From: an uncultured Collinsella sp.
GTDB lineage: Bacteria; Actinomycetota; Coriobacteriia; Coriobacteriales; Coriobacteriaceae
Length of the DNA stretch: 31,887 bases
Assembly (NCBI GenBank): GCA_902464175.1
Contig: CABQHZ010000008.1
Location: 1-31,887 of the forward strand
Direction: 5' to 3'
This document shows, one piece after another, positions 23,358-31,363 of the stretch. The first letter of the stretch is position 1, and every line of letters begins with the position of its first letter. The notes below the pieces were generated by a model that searched no databases, was not told the origin of the DNA, and was given only the letters and a program-made list of their open reading frames with translations. A program made the translations under genes and the position numbers.

Positions 23358-23888
23358 CTACTCCACCGTCACCAGGCTAAAGAGCTCCACATCGTCATCA
23401 GACGGCGTGAGCTTCTCGCGCGGGTTGAGAAACGCAAGCTCAAGGATACACCCGTAGCCCACAAGCTTTGCGCCCATATCTCGCACAAGTTTACCTGTTG
23501 CCTCGACGGTTCCGCCCGTCGCGACCAAGTCGTCCAGAATCAACACGGTATCTTTAGAGGTAATAGCATCGGCATGGATTTCGATAGAGTCGGTGCCGTA
23601 TTCGAGCTCGTAGCTCTGGCTCACCGTCTTGCGGGGTAGCTTGCCCGGTTTACGTGCGGGAACAAAGCCGGCACCAAGGGCCACAGCCACCGGTACGCCA
23701 ACCATAAAGCCGCGAGCCTCGGGACCCACGACCTTGGTGATTCCCATGCCGGCAAAGTGCTCGGCGAGGGCATCGGTCATGGCTTTGAGCGCCTCGGGAT
23801 TGCCAAAGAGCGGCGTGATATCTTTAAAGATGACTCCGGGCTCGGGATAGTCGCGGATGTCGACGATTTGAGATTCGAAGTCGTACAT
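23358..23888 (-). CDS. apt: Adenine phosphoribosyltransferase
   Basis: 176 residues from the ATG at 23888, with GAAAGG upstream; an in-frame TTG at 23903 is less likely. Family blocks: DIRDYPEPGVIFKDITPLFG, VVGPEARGFMVGVPVA, RKPGKLPRKT and the PRPP loop VLILDDLVATGGT. It salvages adenine to AMP using PRPP. It lies 40 nt downstream of the MerR regulator and 32 nt upstream of the NlpC/P60 gene; no functional link to those is obvious. Confidence 0.96.
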   Translation of the reverse strand: MYDFESQIVDIRDYPEPGVIFKDITPLFGNPEALKAMTDALAEHFAGMGITKVVGPEARGFMVGVPVAVALGAGFVPARKPGKLPRKTVSQSYELEYGTDSIEIHADAITSKDTVLILDDLVATGGTVEATGKLVRDMGAKLVGYGCILELAFLNPREKLTPSDDDVELFSLVTVE

Positions 23889-23928
23889 TGCATGACCTTT
23901 CAATGGGTTGCCGAAATATCAGCAGCGG

Positions 23929-24807
23929 TTATTTGCCCGCGGTGACGGTGCCGGATTGCGAAGGGGCGACGACCTTGAGCGGCTTTACGAGAGAATCCTC
24001 GTGCGAAGCCGGCGCGGCAGTTTCTTCGTTTTTGGCCTTGGTGGACTCGGAGCGAGCGATTTCTTCATCGAGTGCATCGATGTCGGCGTCCTCGACCACG
24101 GCGTTGAGCGACTCAAAAACGCGGTTCTTGAGCAGCGCAGTGTGCACGCCCTCCGTCAGGTCGTGAAGCTTCTTAAACGCACGCTCGAGCTTGGCGTCGC
24201 GCTCGTCATCGGAGGTATCCATGCCGAGCATGCTCACAAGCACCTGCTCAAACATCGAAGACTCGCGGTTTGCCGACGATACGTACTGACGCAGGTTGCG
24301 CGGTTCGATATGGAAGCGCGACAGCTCGGAGCAGTAGCGGATGATAGGAAAATCGCGACCATCGACGAGCTCACGATTCTGCGGACTCTTGATGATGCGA
24401 ATGAGGTCGTTCTCGGCGAGCGAGCGGATAAACGAAATCTCGACGCCCAGCATATCGGGAATGGTCTCAATGGGATGCAGCTTTTGCTTAGTCTCCTTGG
24501 GCTCCGTCTTGAGCGGAACATCGGACAGCAAGCCCACCTCGTAGGCGAGCGTGGACAAGTCCGTGGCGTTTTCCAAGCGCTGCTTAATCACGTTGAGCGG
24601 CATGTAGCGAGTCTTCTGCAAGTGCAGAATGACTTCCAGGCGATCAACGTCCTCCTTGGAGTACTGACGGTATCCCTTAGGCGTACGATGAGGGGTAATG
24701 AGCCCCTCATCTTCGAGAAATCTAATTTTTGAGTTCGAAAGATCGGGGTATGCGCCTCGAAGAAGGTTGACGACTTGGCCGATACTCAGATAGTTGCGTT
24801 CGGCCAT
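23929..24807 (-). CDS. MerR-type regulator, FtsR/Rv1828-like
   Basis: 292 residues. The N-terminal 75 residues are a MerR winged helix: YLSIGQVVNLLRGAYPDLSN, IRFLEDEGLITPHRTPKGYR, then QYSKEDVDRLEVILHLQKTR. The remainder lacks the metal-binding cysteines of classical MerR and ends in an Ala/Glu/Ser-rich tail. It starts 3 nt after a GarA-like FHA gene. In actinobacteria the MerR gene paired with garA (Rv1828; FtsR in Corynebacterium, which activates ftsZ) has this context, so a role in cell-division gene control is inferred. It is longer than Rv1828-type proteins by a variable C-terminus. Confidence 0.78.
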   Translation of the reverse strand: MAERNYLSIGQVVNLLRGAYPDLSNSKIRFLEDEGLITPHRTPKGYRQYSKEDVDRLEVILHLQKTRYMPLNVIKQRLENATDLSTLAYEVGLLSDVPLKTEPKETKQKLHPIETIPDMLGVEISFIRSLAENDLIRIIKSPQNRELVDGRDFPIIRYCSELSRFHIEPRNLRQYVSSANRESSMFEQVLVSMLGMDTSDDERDAKLERAFKKLHDLTEGVHTALLKNRVFESLNAVVEDADIDALDEEIARSESTKAKNEETAAPASHEDSLVKPLKVVAPSQSGTVTAGK

Positions 24808-24810
24808 GCC

Positions 24811-25245
24811 CTACTCACCGGTTTCGATGCGCTCCGGCGTGCTCTCGTGGTAGATGAGCGTAAAGGTACCGATCTGGACGGAAGAGCCGTCGTGCAGCGG
24901 GGCTGCATTGACGATGGCACCGTCGACCCAGGTGCCATTGAGCGAGCCCAGGTCCTCGATGCGAGCGCCGAGGCCCTCGCGGATAATGCGCGCGTGGCTG
25001 CGCGAAACGGTCATGTCATTGAGGAAGATGCCGTTCGCAGGATCGCGGCCGATGGTGGTCACGTCGTCCTCGAGCTCAAAGGCGGCACCGGTCTGCGGAC
25101 CCTTGACGATGGACAGAACGGGTGCGGTGATGCGCACGTTGGCCATGAGGTCGGGAACAGTGACGTCGCTTGAAGGCACGCGGAATACGCAGGTAGCGTC
25201 AGCAGTCTTATCATTCTGAGGCATATTGTTAACCATGTTGTCCAT
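24811..25245 (-). CDS. FHA-domain protein, GarA/OdhI-like
   Basis: 144 residues from the ATG at 25245 (AGGGG upstream); an earlier in-frame start at 25278 is less favoured. The N-terminal tail contains ADATCVFR, resembling the ETTSVFR phospho-acceptor motif of mycobacterial GarA, with Thr18 in the position of the phosphorylated Thr. The FHA domain (about 55-140) has IGRDPANGIFLNDMTVSRSH and DLGSLNGTWVDG, the phosphothreonine-binding loops. GarA/OdhI inhibits 2-oxoglutarate dehydrogenase and related enzymes until phosphorylated by PknG/PknB. Neither kinase nor target is in the window, so the metabolic role is inferred. It is followed by the MerR gene after 3 nt, as in Mycobacterium. Confidence 0.85.
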   Translation of the reverse strand: MDNMVNNMPQNDKTADATCVFRVPSSDVTVPDLMANVRITAPVLSIVKGPQTGAAFELEDDVTTIGRDPANGIFLNDMTVSRSHARIIREGLGARIEDLGSLNGTWVDGAIVNAAPLHDGSSVQIGTFTLIYHESTPERIETGE

Positions 25246-25311
25246 GACAACCCCTAACTTATCGCGGACGTGCCGCAAATAATGAACCGTACGTAATCAT
25301 ACCCCAACGAA

Positions 25312-26016
25312 TCAGTCTTCGATTTCAGGGTTCAGAAAGTCGATGTCCTCGTCTTCGGGATGCGCGAGAGCCTGTTTAATGGCCACTCCGCCCTTAATGG
25401 AGTAGATGACAGCCGTGAGCATGGAGAAGATCACGCCGCCGTACACAAAGTAGATGCCGAGGGGCACCGAGCTTCCGTTGAGGCCTGGGAAGGCCGTAAG
25501 GGTTGAAGGTAAAAGGTGCAGGCCGTCAACAACGGGGAACCCGAGCAGCATGAGCGAGAAGCCGGTCATGAGCAGCGCAGTGGCAATCTTTCCGGGAAAG
25601 ACGACATCGATGGGGCGACGGTGATAATGACGCACGATAAGCGTGCCGATGCCCAGATAGATGTCGCGGCCAATAATGAGCACGCAGACCCAGATGGGTA
25701 GCTCTCCGCGGACCACCAGTCCCAAGACGCCGGTGAACAGCAGCGCACGGTCGCAGATGGGATCCATGACCTTGCCGAGCCACGAGACCGTCTTGGTCAT
25801 GCGGGCGATCTGACCGTCCATCCAGTCGGTGGAGGCGGCAACGGCGTAGATAACGATGGCGATGACGCGGTTGTTATCCGTCACAAACAGGTACAGAAAT
25901 ACCAGGGTGAGGATCAGGCGCGTAAAGGTGATGAAATTGGAGATCGTAAAGATCTTATTCGACGGGTAATCGGAAGTGCCGATAAGCTCCTTTTTGATCT
26001 TCTTTTTGATGCCCAC
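25312..26016 (-). CDS. CDP-alcohol phosphatidyltransferase (second PgsA-like protein)
   Basis: 235 residues from a GTG at 26016, preceded by GGGGGAG; the frame is open further upstream without another good ribosome site. The catalytic motif is complete: DWMDGQIARMTKTVSWLGKV then MDPICD (D-x2-DG-x2-AR-x8-G-x3-D-x3-D). About five or six membrane helices and a basic N-terminus (GIKKKIKKEL). It differs clearly from PgsA at 4420. Position next to the GarA-like and MerR genes parallels mycobacterial pgsA2 (Rv1822), so it may make phosphatidylglycerol phosphate, cardiolipin or a phosphatidylinositol-type lipid; substrate undecided. FHA follows after 66 nt. Confidence 0.82.
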   Translation of the reverse strand: MGIKKKIKKELIGTSDYPSNKIFTISNFITFTRLILTLVFLYLFVTDNNRVIAIVIYAVAASTDWMDGQIARMTKTVSWLGKVMDPICDRALLFTGVLGLVVRGELPIWVCVLIIGRDIYLGIGTLIVRHYHRRPIDVVFPGKIATALLMTGFSLMLLGFPVVDGLHLLPSTLTAFPGLNGSSVPLGIYFVYGGVIFSMLTAVIYSIKGGVAIKQALAHPEDEDIDFLNPEIED

Positions 26017-26052
26017 AGGACTCCCCCGCTGGTTAACGACAAAACTTTCGAT

Positions 26053-26058
26053 ACTATA
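26053..26058 (-). promoter_or_regulatory. -10 box for the pgsA-like/FHA/MerR/apt run
   Basis: TATAGT on the minus strand (context GGGTATAGTATCG), 37 nt upstream of the GTG start. The -35 is poor. Confidence 0.4.
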
Positions 26059-26144
26059 CCCGTTCCGGCGATGTCTATCCAGCGTAAGCATAGAGAGTCC
26101 AGACATATGGAGGATGCTACTGGGTTGTGCGGGATTCTGCATTT

Positions 26145-26201
26145 GTGTACATCAACCTTCAAATATGACATTTTTCGGCATCTTTGATGGCTGATGTACA
26201 C
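26145..26201. repeat. 10-bp inverted repeat in the gap before the ABC module
   Basis: GTGTACATCA (26145-26154) and TGATGTACAC (26192-26201) are exact complements 37 nt apart. They lie in the 396-nt space between the divergent pgsA-like gene and the ABC operon, in AT-richer sequence. This space otherwise holds only the minus-strand -10 above, a short CACCAT/ATGGTG dyad near 26327-26340 and the hairpin at 26365-26393; no gene is supported. Confidence 0.5.
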
Positions 26202-26364
26202 GTTTTGATTCGGTGATTACATCGATCGGGAAAGTTGTTGCCTTAAGCAAATTAATCATGATGTGCGGGTCGAGAAGGGTTGGCGCTAAAAGAACCCAAC
26301 GGCCGTTACGGCTTCGTTAGAAACGCGCCCCACCATGGATGGTGAACCCGAAAGGTAAGGCGTG

Positions 26365-26393
26365 CGGGCACGGTGGCTCGGCCCGTGCGCCCG
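26365..26393 (+). promoter_or_regulatory. GC-rich hairpin in the ABC operon leader
   Basis: CGGGCACGG (26365-26373) pairs with CCGTGC and CCCG (26383-26393) with one bulged G, ending 20 nt before the start codon. No U-tract follows. Could modulate translation of the immunity ATPase; function not shown. Confidence 0.35.
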
Positions 26394-26412
26394 GAAGAGA
26401 AAGGATAAACCC

Positions 26413-27141
26413 ATGGGTTACATGCTCGAGACGCGTGGGCTCACCAAGCGCTTCGGCCGCGGCGACCAGGCGCAGGACGCCGTGGCCGATGTGAGCCTTC
26501 ATATCCGCGAGGGCGAGGTGTACGGGCTGCTCGGTCCCAACGGCGCCGGCAAGTCGACAACGCTCAAGATGATCTGCGGGATGCTGCGGCCGACGGCCGG
26601 GGAGATCCTCTTTGCCGGGCACGCCTGGTGCCGCGAGGACCTCTACGCAATCGGCAGCCTCATCGAGGAGGCGCCGCTCTACCCCAACCTCACCGCGCGC
26701 GAGAACCTGCGCGTGCGTACCAAGCTGCTGGGCCTTCCCGAGAGCCGCATAGATGAGGCGCTCGCCGCCGTGGACCTCGCGGACACCGGGAAGAAGCGCG
26801 CCGGGCGCTTCTCGATGGGCATGCGGCAGCGCCTGGGGCTCGCGCTGGCGCTGATCGCCCGGCCACGCTTGCTCGTGCTCGACGAGCCCACCAACGGCCT
26901 CGACCCCATCGGCATCGAGGAACTGCGCGACCAGATCCGCGGCTTCGCGGCGGCGGGTACGACGGTGATCGTTTCGAGCCACATCCTCTCCGAGGTGCAG
27001 CAGATGGCGGACACCATCGGCATCATCTGCGGGGGGCGCCTCGCCTACGAGGATGCGCTTCGGCCCGGGCAGGACCTCGAGGAACTCTTCATGAGCTTCT
27101 GCCGGGATGGGCGACGAGCACGCGGGGAGGTGGCGGCATGA
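26413..27141 (+). CDS. Lantibiotic-protection-type ABC transporter, ATP-binding subunit (LanF-like)
   Basis: 242 residues from the ATG at 26413 (GAAAGGA upstream). Walker A LGPNGAGKSTT, Q-loop region SLIEEAPLYPNLTARENLRV, signature FSMGMRQRLGLAL, Walker B LLVLDEPTNGLDP and the H-loop VIVSSHILSEVQQMA. The phrases IEEAPLYPNLTA and TGKKRAGRFSMGM are typical of NisF/SpaF/MutF/EpiF, the ATPases that expel lantibiotics from the membrane, and of BcrA-like exporters. Two permeases follow with ATGA overlaps. Sequence is markedly GC-richer than the genes before it. No lanthipeptide synthase or precursor is visible here, so immunity/resistance to foreign peptide is more likely than self-immunity. Confidence 0.9.
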   Translation: MGYMLETRGLTKRFGRGDQAQDAVADVSLHIREGEVYGLLGPNGAGKSTTLKMICGMLRPTAGEILFAGHAWCREDLYAIGSLIEEAPLYPNLTARENLRVRTKLLGLPESRIDEALAAVDLADTGKKRAGRFSMGMRQRLGLALALIARPRLLVLDEPTNGLDPIGIEELRDQIRGFAAAGTTVIVSSHILSEVQQMADTIGIICGGRLAYEDALRPGQDLEELFMSFCRDGRRARGEVAA

Positions 27142-27908
27142 CGGGCGAGAAAGGCGGCCTGCTCGCGGGCCTGCGCGCCGAGGCCCTGAAGTCGCGCCAC
27201 GCGGCACCGGTTCGTCTGGCCGTGCTCATGGCGCTGCCGATGCCGCTGCTCGGCGCGATGCCCTACCGGGGCGTGCAGATCTTTAGCGCGTGGAACTACT
27301 GGTACGCGCTCTTCCTGCCCGTGTCTCTATCGCTCGTGGTGGCGTGCGTCGCGCGGGCGGACGCTCGCACGCGGATGCGGGGGCTTCTGGGCCTGGGCTT
27401 CCCGCTCGGGCGCGCCTGGTGGGCCAAGGCGCTCTGGTGCCTCGCGCTCTGCACGCTCTCGAACCTCGTGGTCTTCAGCATCTACCTCGCGGGATCGGCG
27501 TTCTCCTCGCAGGGCCTCACGGCCGCGGGCACGCTCACGATGCTCCTCTGCGCGCTCGCCAACACGGTGACCGCGGCGTGGATGATCCCCGCAGGGCTCT
27601 TCCTCACGGCGCGGCTCGGCATGCTCGCGGGCATCTTCTGCCCGCTCGTCGCGCAGCTCGTGGGTGGGTTCGCCTGGTCGTTGGTGCCACTGCCGCAGCT
27701 CTTTCCGCCGTCGGCGAGCATGGTCATCCCCACGAGCTTCATTCCCGTGCTGCCGAGCGGCGAGCCGCTCGCGGCGGACATGGCGCTCGGCGGGGCGCTC
27801 ACAGCGGACGGCATGCTCACTCTGGCGGGCCTTGCGGTCTGCGCGCTCGCGTTCGCCGCGCTCACGGCGGCGGGCGCGGCCTGGTTCGCGCGCTCCGAGG
27901 AGAGGTGA
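27138..27908 (+). CDS. Lantibiotic-immunity ABC permease, MutE/EpiE-like
   Basis: 256 residues with about six membrane helices. It opens with a short cytoplasmic stretch (LLAGLRAEALKSRHAAPVRL) and contains NYWYALFLPVSLSLVVACVA and WMIPAGLFLTARLGMLAG, matching the layout of the MutE/EpiE/SpaE permease family. The start overlaps the ATPase stop by 4 nt (ATGA), and the next permease overlaps its own stop in the same way, so the three subunits are translationally coupled. Family assignment rests on architecture and context; the ABC-2 fold is secure. Confidence 0.82.
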   Translation: MTGEKGGLLAGLRAEALKSRHAAPVRLAVLMALPMPLLGAMPYRGVQIFSAWNYWYALFLPVSLSLVVACVARADARTRMRGLLGLGFPLGRAWWAKALWCLALCTLSNLVVFSIYLAGSAFSSQGLTAAGTLTMLLCALANTVTAAWMIPAGLFLTARLGMLAGIFCPLVAQLVGGFAWSLVPLPQLFPPSASMVIPTSFIPVLPSGEPLAADMALGGALTADGMLTLAGLAVCALAFAALTAAGAAWFARSEER

Positions 27909-28723
27909 TGGCCATGACACGACTCTCCGACCCGACGCCGCGCATGACTCTCCCGCGGGCCCTGCTCTCCGAGGCCCTGCGCCTGGCGCGCTCCCCGCTC
28001 TCGGCGGTGCACCTCGCCTGCGGCCTGGCAGCCGGTCTTGCCTGCGGCGAGTACTTCTCCGTAACCCGATGGGACCCGGCGCTGGGCGCGGACGCCTACG
28101 CCCAGTTCCTCGGCGCCCTCATGCCGCTCATGTCCGCCATCGTCTGCGGGCTCGCCGTGGACGAGGAGCGCGCTGCCGGGCGCCTCGCCAACCTCACGGC
28201 GGTCCCCTCGCGCGGGCGCGCCGTCGCGGCGAAGCTGCTCGCCCTTGCGGCGCTCGGCGCGGGCGCGCTGGCCGTGGCGCTCGGCGTGTTCGGGGCCGTG
28301 CTCGCCGTCGCCGGGCGCCTGCCGCTCGGGCCCGCTCCGCTTGCGGCCGCCTGGGCGGGCATCGTGCTGGGCAGCCTGCCCCTCTACGCGCTGGGGCTCG
28401 GCGTGGCCCTGCGCCTCGGCCGCAACGCCGTCATCGGCGCCGGCGCGGCGGGGATGCTCCTCGCGTTCTTCTCAGTGGGCGGACTTGCGCACGGTCTCGT
28501 GACCGGCGAGCTCACCGGTGCCCTGGCGACGCCCTTGAGCTGGGTGCCGCTCACCTGGCCCGCGCGCCTGGGGTCGCTCGGGGTGGAGGCCTTCATCGAC
28601 GCCGCACGCGCGGCGGGCCCACTCCTCACGACTGCGCTCGCTGGCCTCGTGCTCACCCTGGCAGCCGACGCCGTCCTTCTCGCCTGGTTCTGCCGCTTCG
28701 AGGACGGGAGGGCAGATGCGTAG
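27908..28723 (+). CDS. Lantibiotic-immunity ABC permease, MutG/EpiG-like
   Basis: 271 residues from the ATG at 27908, which overlaps the preceding stop (TGATG); the frame stays open upstream but only because of the high G+C. About six membrane helices, very rich in Ala, Leu and Gly. Motifs such as FLGALMPLMSAIVCGLAVDE and RLANLTAVPSRGRAVAAKLL resemble MutG/SpaG, where the cytosolic E-loop region (DEER) follows helix two. It should pair with the MutE-like permease and the ATPase to form the exporter. The YxeA-like gene starts inside its last codons (8-nt overlap). Confidence 0.82.
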   Translation: MAMTRLSDPTPRMTLPRALLSEALRLARSPLSAVHLACGLAAGLACGEYFSVTRWDPALGADAYAQFLGALMPLMSAIVCGLAVDEERAAGRLANLTAVPSRGRAVAAKLLALAALGAGALAVALGVFGAVLAVAGRLPLGPAPLAAAWAGIVLGSLPLYALGLGVALRLGRNAVIGAGAAGMLLAFFSVGGLAHGLVTGELTGALATPLSWVPLTWPARLGSLGVEAFIDAARAAGPLLTTALAGLVLTLAADAVLLAWFCRFEDGRADA

Positions 28724-29117
28724 GAGGCCGCTCGCCGCCATGCTCGCCCTCCTCTCCGCAGCGCTCCTTCTGGGCGGGAATGCCCTGCTCGATGCCGGCT
28801 GGGGGTCGGCGCTGCGCTCGATCGCCGACCGCGTGCTGCCCAACCCTGAGATCGCAATGTGGGCGCCCGCGCCCGAGTCCGGCAGTCACGCGAGCTCCTA
28901 CGCCGACGCCACCGGGGCGGGGGCAAACTACGTCTACCTGGTGGACGCGGCGGACGACAGGGGCAATGTCCGAGAGCTTCAGCTCATCTTCTTCAGGCGG
29001 GAGTCGGACGGCGAGGGCTGGCTCGAGATCGAGGCGCGCGGCGGCTCGGGCGTGCGCTACCGCGCGTGCGACGCGGCCCAGGCACCCGCGGCTGCGCGCA
29101 GGGCTCTGGACCGCTGA
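28716..29117 (+). CDS. Small exported protein, probably YxeA (DUF1093) family
   Basis: 133 residues. An N-terminal signal or anchor (MRRRPLAAMLALLSAALLLG) is followed by a compact domain with NYVYLVDAADDRGNVRELQL, FFRRESDGEGWLEIEARGG and PAAARRALDR. This follows the YxeA pattern (Tyr-rich strand, turn, K/R-L strand, G-x-W/Y-L, final helix). YxeA-like proteins often accompany peptide-antibiotic ABC transporters; their role is unknown. It overlaps the MutG-like gene by 8 nt and ends 45 nt before the response regulator. Family call is moderate, from pattern and context. Confidence 0.6.
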   Translation: MRRRPLAAMLALLSAALLLGGNALLDAGWGSALRSIADRVLPNPEIAMWAPAPESGSHASSYADATGAGANYVYLVDAADDRGNVRELQLIFFRRESDGEGWLEIEARGGSGVRYRACDAAQAPAAARRALDR

Positions 29118-29135
29118 GCGCGGCGCTGGTACAAT
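29107..29135 (+). promoter_or_regulatory. Probable promoter of the two-component system
   Basis: TGGACC at 29107-29112 and TACAAT at 29130-29135, spacer 17 nt, starting in the last codons of the YxeA-like gene. TACAAT stands out in GC-rich sequence. It could give the regulator and kinase basal expression independent of the transporter operon. Confidence 0.5.
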
Positions 29136-29162
29136 TCCGACGGAAGTTTCAGGAGGTCGAAC

Positions 29163-29825
29163 ATGGCGAGGATACTGGCAGTGGATGATGAACGGGCGAT
29201 CCTCGACGCGCTCGCGCGCGTCCTCGGCCGCGACGGCCATGAGGTCGTCAGGGCGGCGGACCCGACGGCGGTCCCGGGGATGGATCTCTCGCGCTTCGAC
29301 CTCGTGCTCTGCGACGTTATGATGCCGGGGCTCGACGGCTTCGAGCTCGTGCGGCAGATCCGTCCGGACTTCGACGGGCCCATCGTCTTCCTGACCGCTC
29401 GCGTGGCCGAGGAGGATGCCGTGGCCGCCTACGGCCTGGGCGCCGACGACTACGTCCGCAAGCCCTTTGGGGCCGCGGAGCTGCGCGCCAAGGTCGCGGC
29501 CCATCTACGCCGTGAGCGCCGGCCGCGCTCGCACGCCCTCTCCTTCGGGGAGGTGCGGATCGACCTCGGGGCGCGCGGCCTCGCCGTGGGCGGCGAGGCC
29601 GTGCCGCTCACGCCCACCGAGTACGCCATCTGCGAGTACCTCGCCCGCCACCCCGGGCAGGTCATGAGCCGCGCGCAGATCCGCGAGGCGGTGCTCGGCT
29701 GGGAGAGCGACGCCGACGACGCGGCCATATCCATGCAGGTCAGCCGCGCCCGGAGGAAACTCTCCGAGGCCGGCGCCGATCCGATCGCGACCGTCTGGGG
29801 GATGGGGTACAAGTGGCAGCTCTAA
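29163..29825 (+). CDS. OmpR/PhoB-type response regulator
   Basis: 220 residues. Receiver domain with the acidic pair in VDDE, phospho-acceptor Asp51 (LCDVMMPG), Thr78 (FLTAR) and Lys100 (DDYVRKPF). The C-terminal winged helix (about 128-220) has PLTPTEYAICEYLARHPGQV, SMQVSRARRKLSEAGADPI and GMGYKW. CAGGAGGTC precedes the ATG. The kinase gene overlaps its 3' end. Such pairs next to LanFEG-type transporters usually switch the transporter on when the peptide is sensed, so control of the upstream operon is inferred. Confidence 0.93.
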   Translation: MARILAVDDERAILDALARVLGRDGHEVVRAADPTAVPGMDLSRFDLVLCDVMMPGLDGFELVRQIRPDFDGPIVFLTARVAEEDAVAAYGLGADDYVRKPFGAAELRAKVAAHLRRERRPRSHALSFGEVRIDLGARGLAVGGEAVPLTPTEYAICEYLARHPGQVMSRAQIREAVLGWESDADDAAISMQVSRARRKLSEAGADPIATVWGMGYKWQL

Positions 29826-31249
29826 AGACCGGGGCGCGAGGCCGCGGGGGCATGCCGCTCTCCTTCGTCATCGCGCGCTACTTCGCCTACGCGTTCGCGG
29901 CGGTCGCTACGGCGTGGCTCGCCTCGTTCATGGCGCTCTCCGCAGCGATCAGCGCGGGCTTCGTCTACGAGGCAAGCTGGGGGCCGGCCAATGCGCGCGA
30001 GGTCGCGGAGGGCCTGGCACGCGACGGCGTCTGCGGACAGCAGGACGTGCCGACGGCGTACCGCTACCTCATCCTGAATAAGGACGGATACGTGCTGATG
30101 ACAGACCTCGAGAGCACGCGGCTCGAGGACGCGACGGATATGGCCCGTACGGCACTCGCTGCGGATCCGGGCACAGTGGAGATCGAGGGCGGGGGTTCGG
30201 GCCTCACCTACGCCGCGTTTCCGCTCAAGGGCGGCGGGGCCTGCGCGCTCGTTAGCGAGTACCTGCCGCAGTGGGTCTCGCGCGACCTCGCCGGCCTGCT
30301 TCCCAACCCGCAGAACCTCATGCTCGTCGGCGCCGCGGCGGGAAGCGCGCTCGCGCTCGCGCTCGTGGCGCGCCGCGCGAGCCGCGTGATCTCGCGCAAG
30401 ATGGCGCCGCTCGCGGAGGCGGCGGGGCGCGTCGGCGCGGGGGAGCTCGACTTCGCGGTCGGCAGCACCAACGTGCGCGAGGTGAACGACGTCCTCGCCG
30501 CGATGGACGCCATGCGGGCCTCCCTCGCCGAGTCGCTCGAGGCCCGCTGGGCCGCGGAGCGGGGGCAGCGCGAGCAGATGGCGTCGCTCGCCCACGACCT
30601 CAAGACGCCGCTCACCGTGCTGCGCGCCAACGCCGACTTCGTGGCGGAGGAGCTGGAAGACGAGAAAGACGCCGACCTCGCGGCCGCCGCGCGCGACATA
30701 GCCGGCAGTGTCGAAAGGCTCGATGGCTACGTGCGCCTGCTCATCGAGGCCTCGCGCGGGTCCGGCGGGGCGGAGAGGGCCCCCATGCGGCCGGCTGAGC
30801 TCTGCGAGCAGGTCCTCGCCGAGGCCGCCCAGATCGCCCGGGCGCGAGGCGTGACGCTCGACGCGGCCACAGGCCCCGCTGTCGCGGGCGCGCCCGAGGC
30901 CCCGCTCGACCGAACCGCCCTGGCGCGAGCCGCCGCGAACCTCGTGGCCAACGCCGCCGAGCACGCACGCTCGCGCGTGGCTGTCTCCTGCGACGTCGCG
31001 GGCGGGCACCTCGTCATCGAGGTTGCCGACGACGGACCGGGCTTTTCTCCCGCCGCCCTCGAACGCGGCTGCGAGCGCCTCTTCACAGACGACTCCTCCC
31101 GCTCCTCGCGTGACGGAGGTCGCCACTACGGGCTCGGCCTCCACGTCGCCTCCGAGGCCGCGAGCGCCCACGGGGGCTCCGTCTCGCTCGCCAACGGCCC
31201 CTCGGGCGGTGCGGTGGCCACCATCGCGGTCCCCCTGTGCGGGATCTGA
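29813..31249 (+). CDS. Sensor histidine kinase
   Basis: 478 residues from a GTG at 29813 that overlaps the regulator by 13 nt (GGGG upstream); an ATG at 29852 is an alternative. Membrane helices at about 18-50 and 168-187 enclose an extracytoplasmic sensor of about 115 residues. HAMP at about 188-240, H-box with His261 (LAHDLKTPLTVL), N-box NLVANAAEH, G1 DDGPGFSP and G2 HYGLGLHVASEA. The extracytoplasmic loop distinguishes it from the BceS-type intramembrane sensors with almost no loop. Likely ligand is a peptide handled by the neighbouring transporter (inference). A terminator follows at 31364. Confidence 0.92.
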   Translation: MAALKTGARGRGGMPLSFVIARYFAYAFAAVATAWLASFMALSAAISAGFVYEASWGPANAREVAEGLARDGVCGQQDVPTAYRYLILNKDGYVLMTDLESTRLEDATDMARTALAADPGTVEIEGGGSGLTYAAFPLKGGGACALVSEYLPQWVSRDLAGLLPNPQNLMLVGAAAGSALALALVARRASRVISRKMAPLAEAAGRVGAGELDFAVGSTNVREVNDVLAAMDAMRASLAESLEARWAAERGQREQMASLAHDLKTPLTVLRANADFVAEELEDEKDADLAAAARDIAGSVERLDGYVRLLIEASRGSGGAERAPMRPAELCEQVLAEAAQIARARGVTLDAATGPAVAGAPEAPLDRTALARAAANLVANAAEHARSRVAVSCDVAGGHLVIEVADDGPGFSPAALERGCERLFTDDSSRSSRDGGRHYGLGLHVASEAASAHGGSVSLANGPSGGAVATIAVPLCGI

Positions 31250-31280
31250 CGATTTCCTCGATGTCTACCTCGACTGCGAT

Positions 31281-31340
31281 ATGTCGCTCGCCGAGGCCGC
31301 GATGAGATGGTGTTGCGTCTGCCCCGTTTGGTGCTTCTAG
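31281..31340 (+). other. Tiny cysteine-rich reading frame, coding status doubtful
   Basis: An ATG at 31281 opens a 19-codon frame, MSLAEAAMRWCCVCPVWCF, between the kinase stop and the terminator. Four of the last nine residues are Cys. No Shine-Dalgarno is visible, and the composition could be chance. Listed because it lies in the only space of a peptide-immunity operon that could hold a precursor. Confidence 0.15.
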
Positions 31341-31363
31341 TTTGTCTTCTAGCCTGTCTAGCG

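Noticed and set aside
27290..27907. Upstream extension of the second permease
   Set aside because: The open frame before 27908 translates to an Arg/Ala-rich shadow of the first permease; the ATG at 27908 overlapping the previous stop is the natural start.
27664..29322. 552-codon plus-strand frame crossing the permease, YxeA-like and regulator genes
   Set aside because: Very Arg/Ala/Ser-rich, no domain, and it would overlap four well-supported genes.
29822..31171. 449-codon minus-strand frame
   Set aside because: Antisense to the histidine kinase, which has all its boxes; the product is a low-complexity Arg/Gly/Val/Glu sequence expected from a GC-rich shadow.
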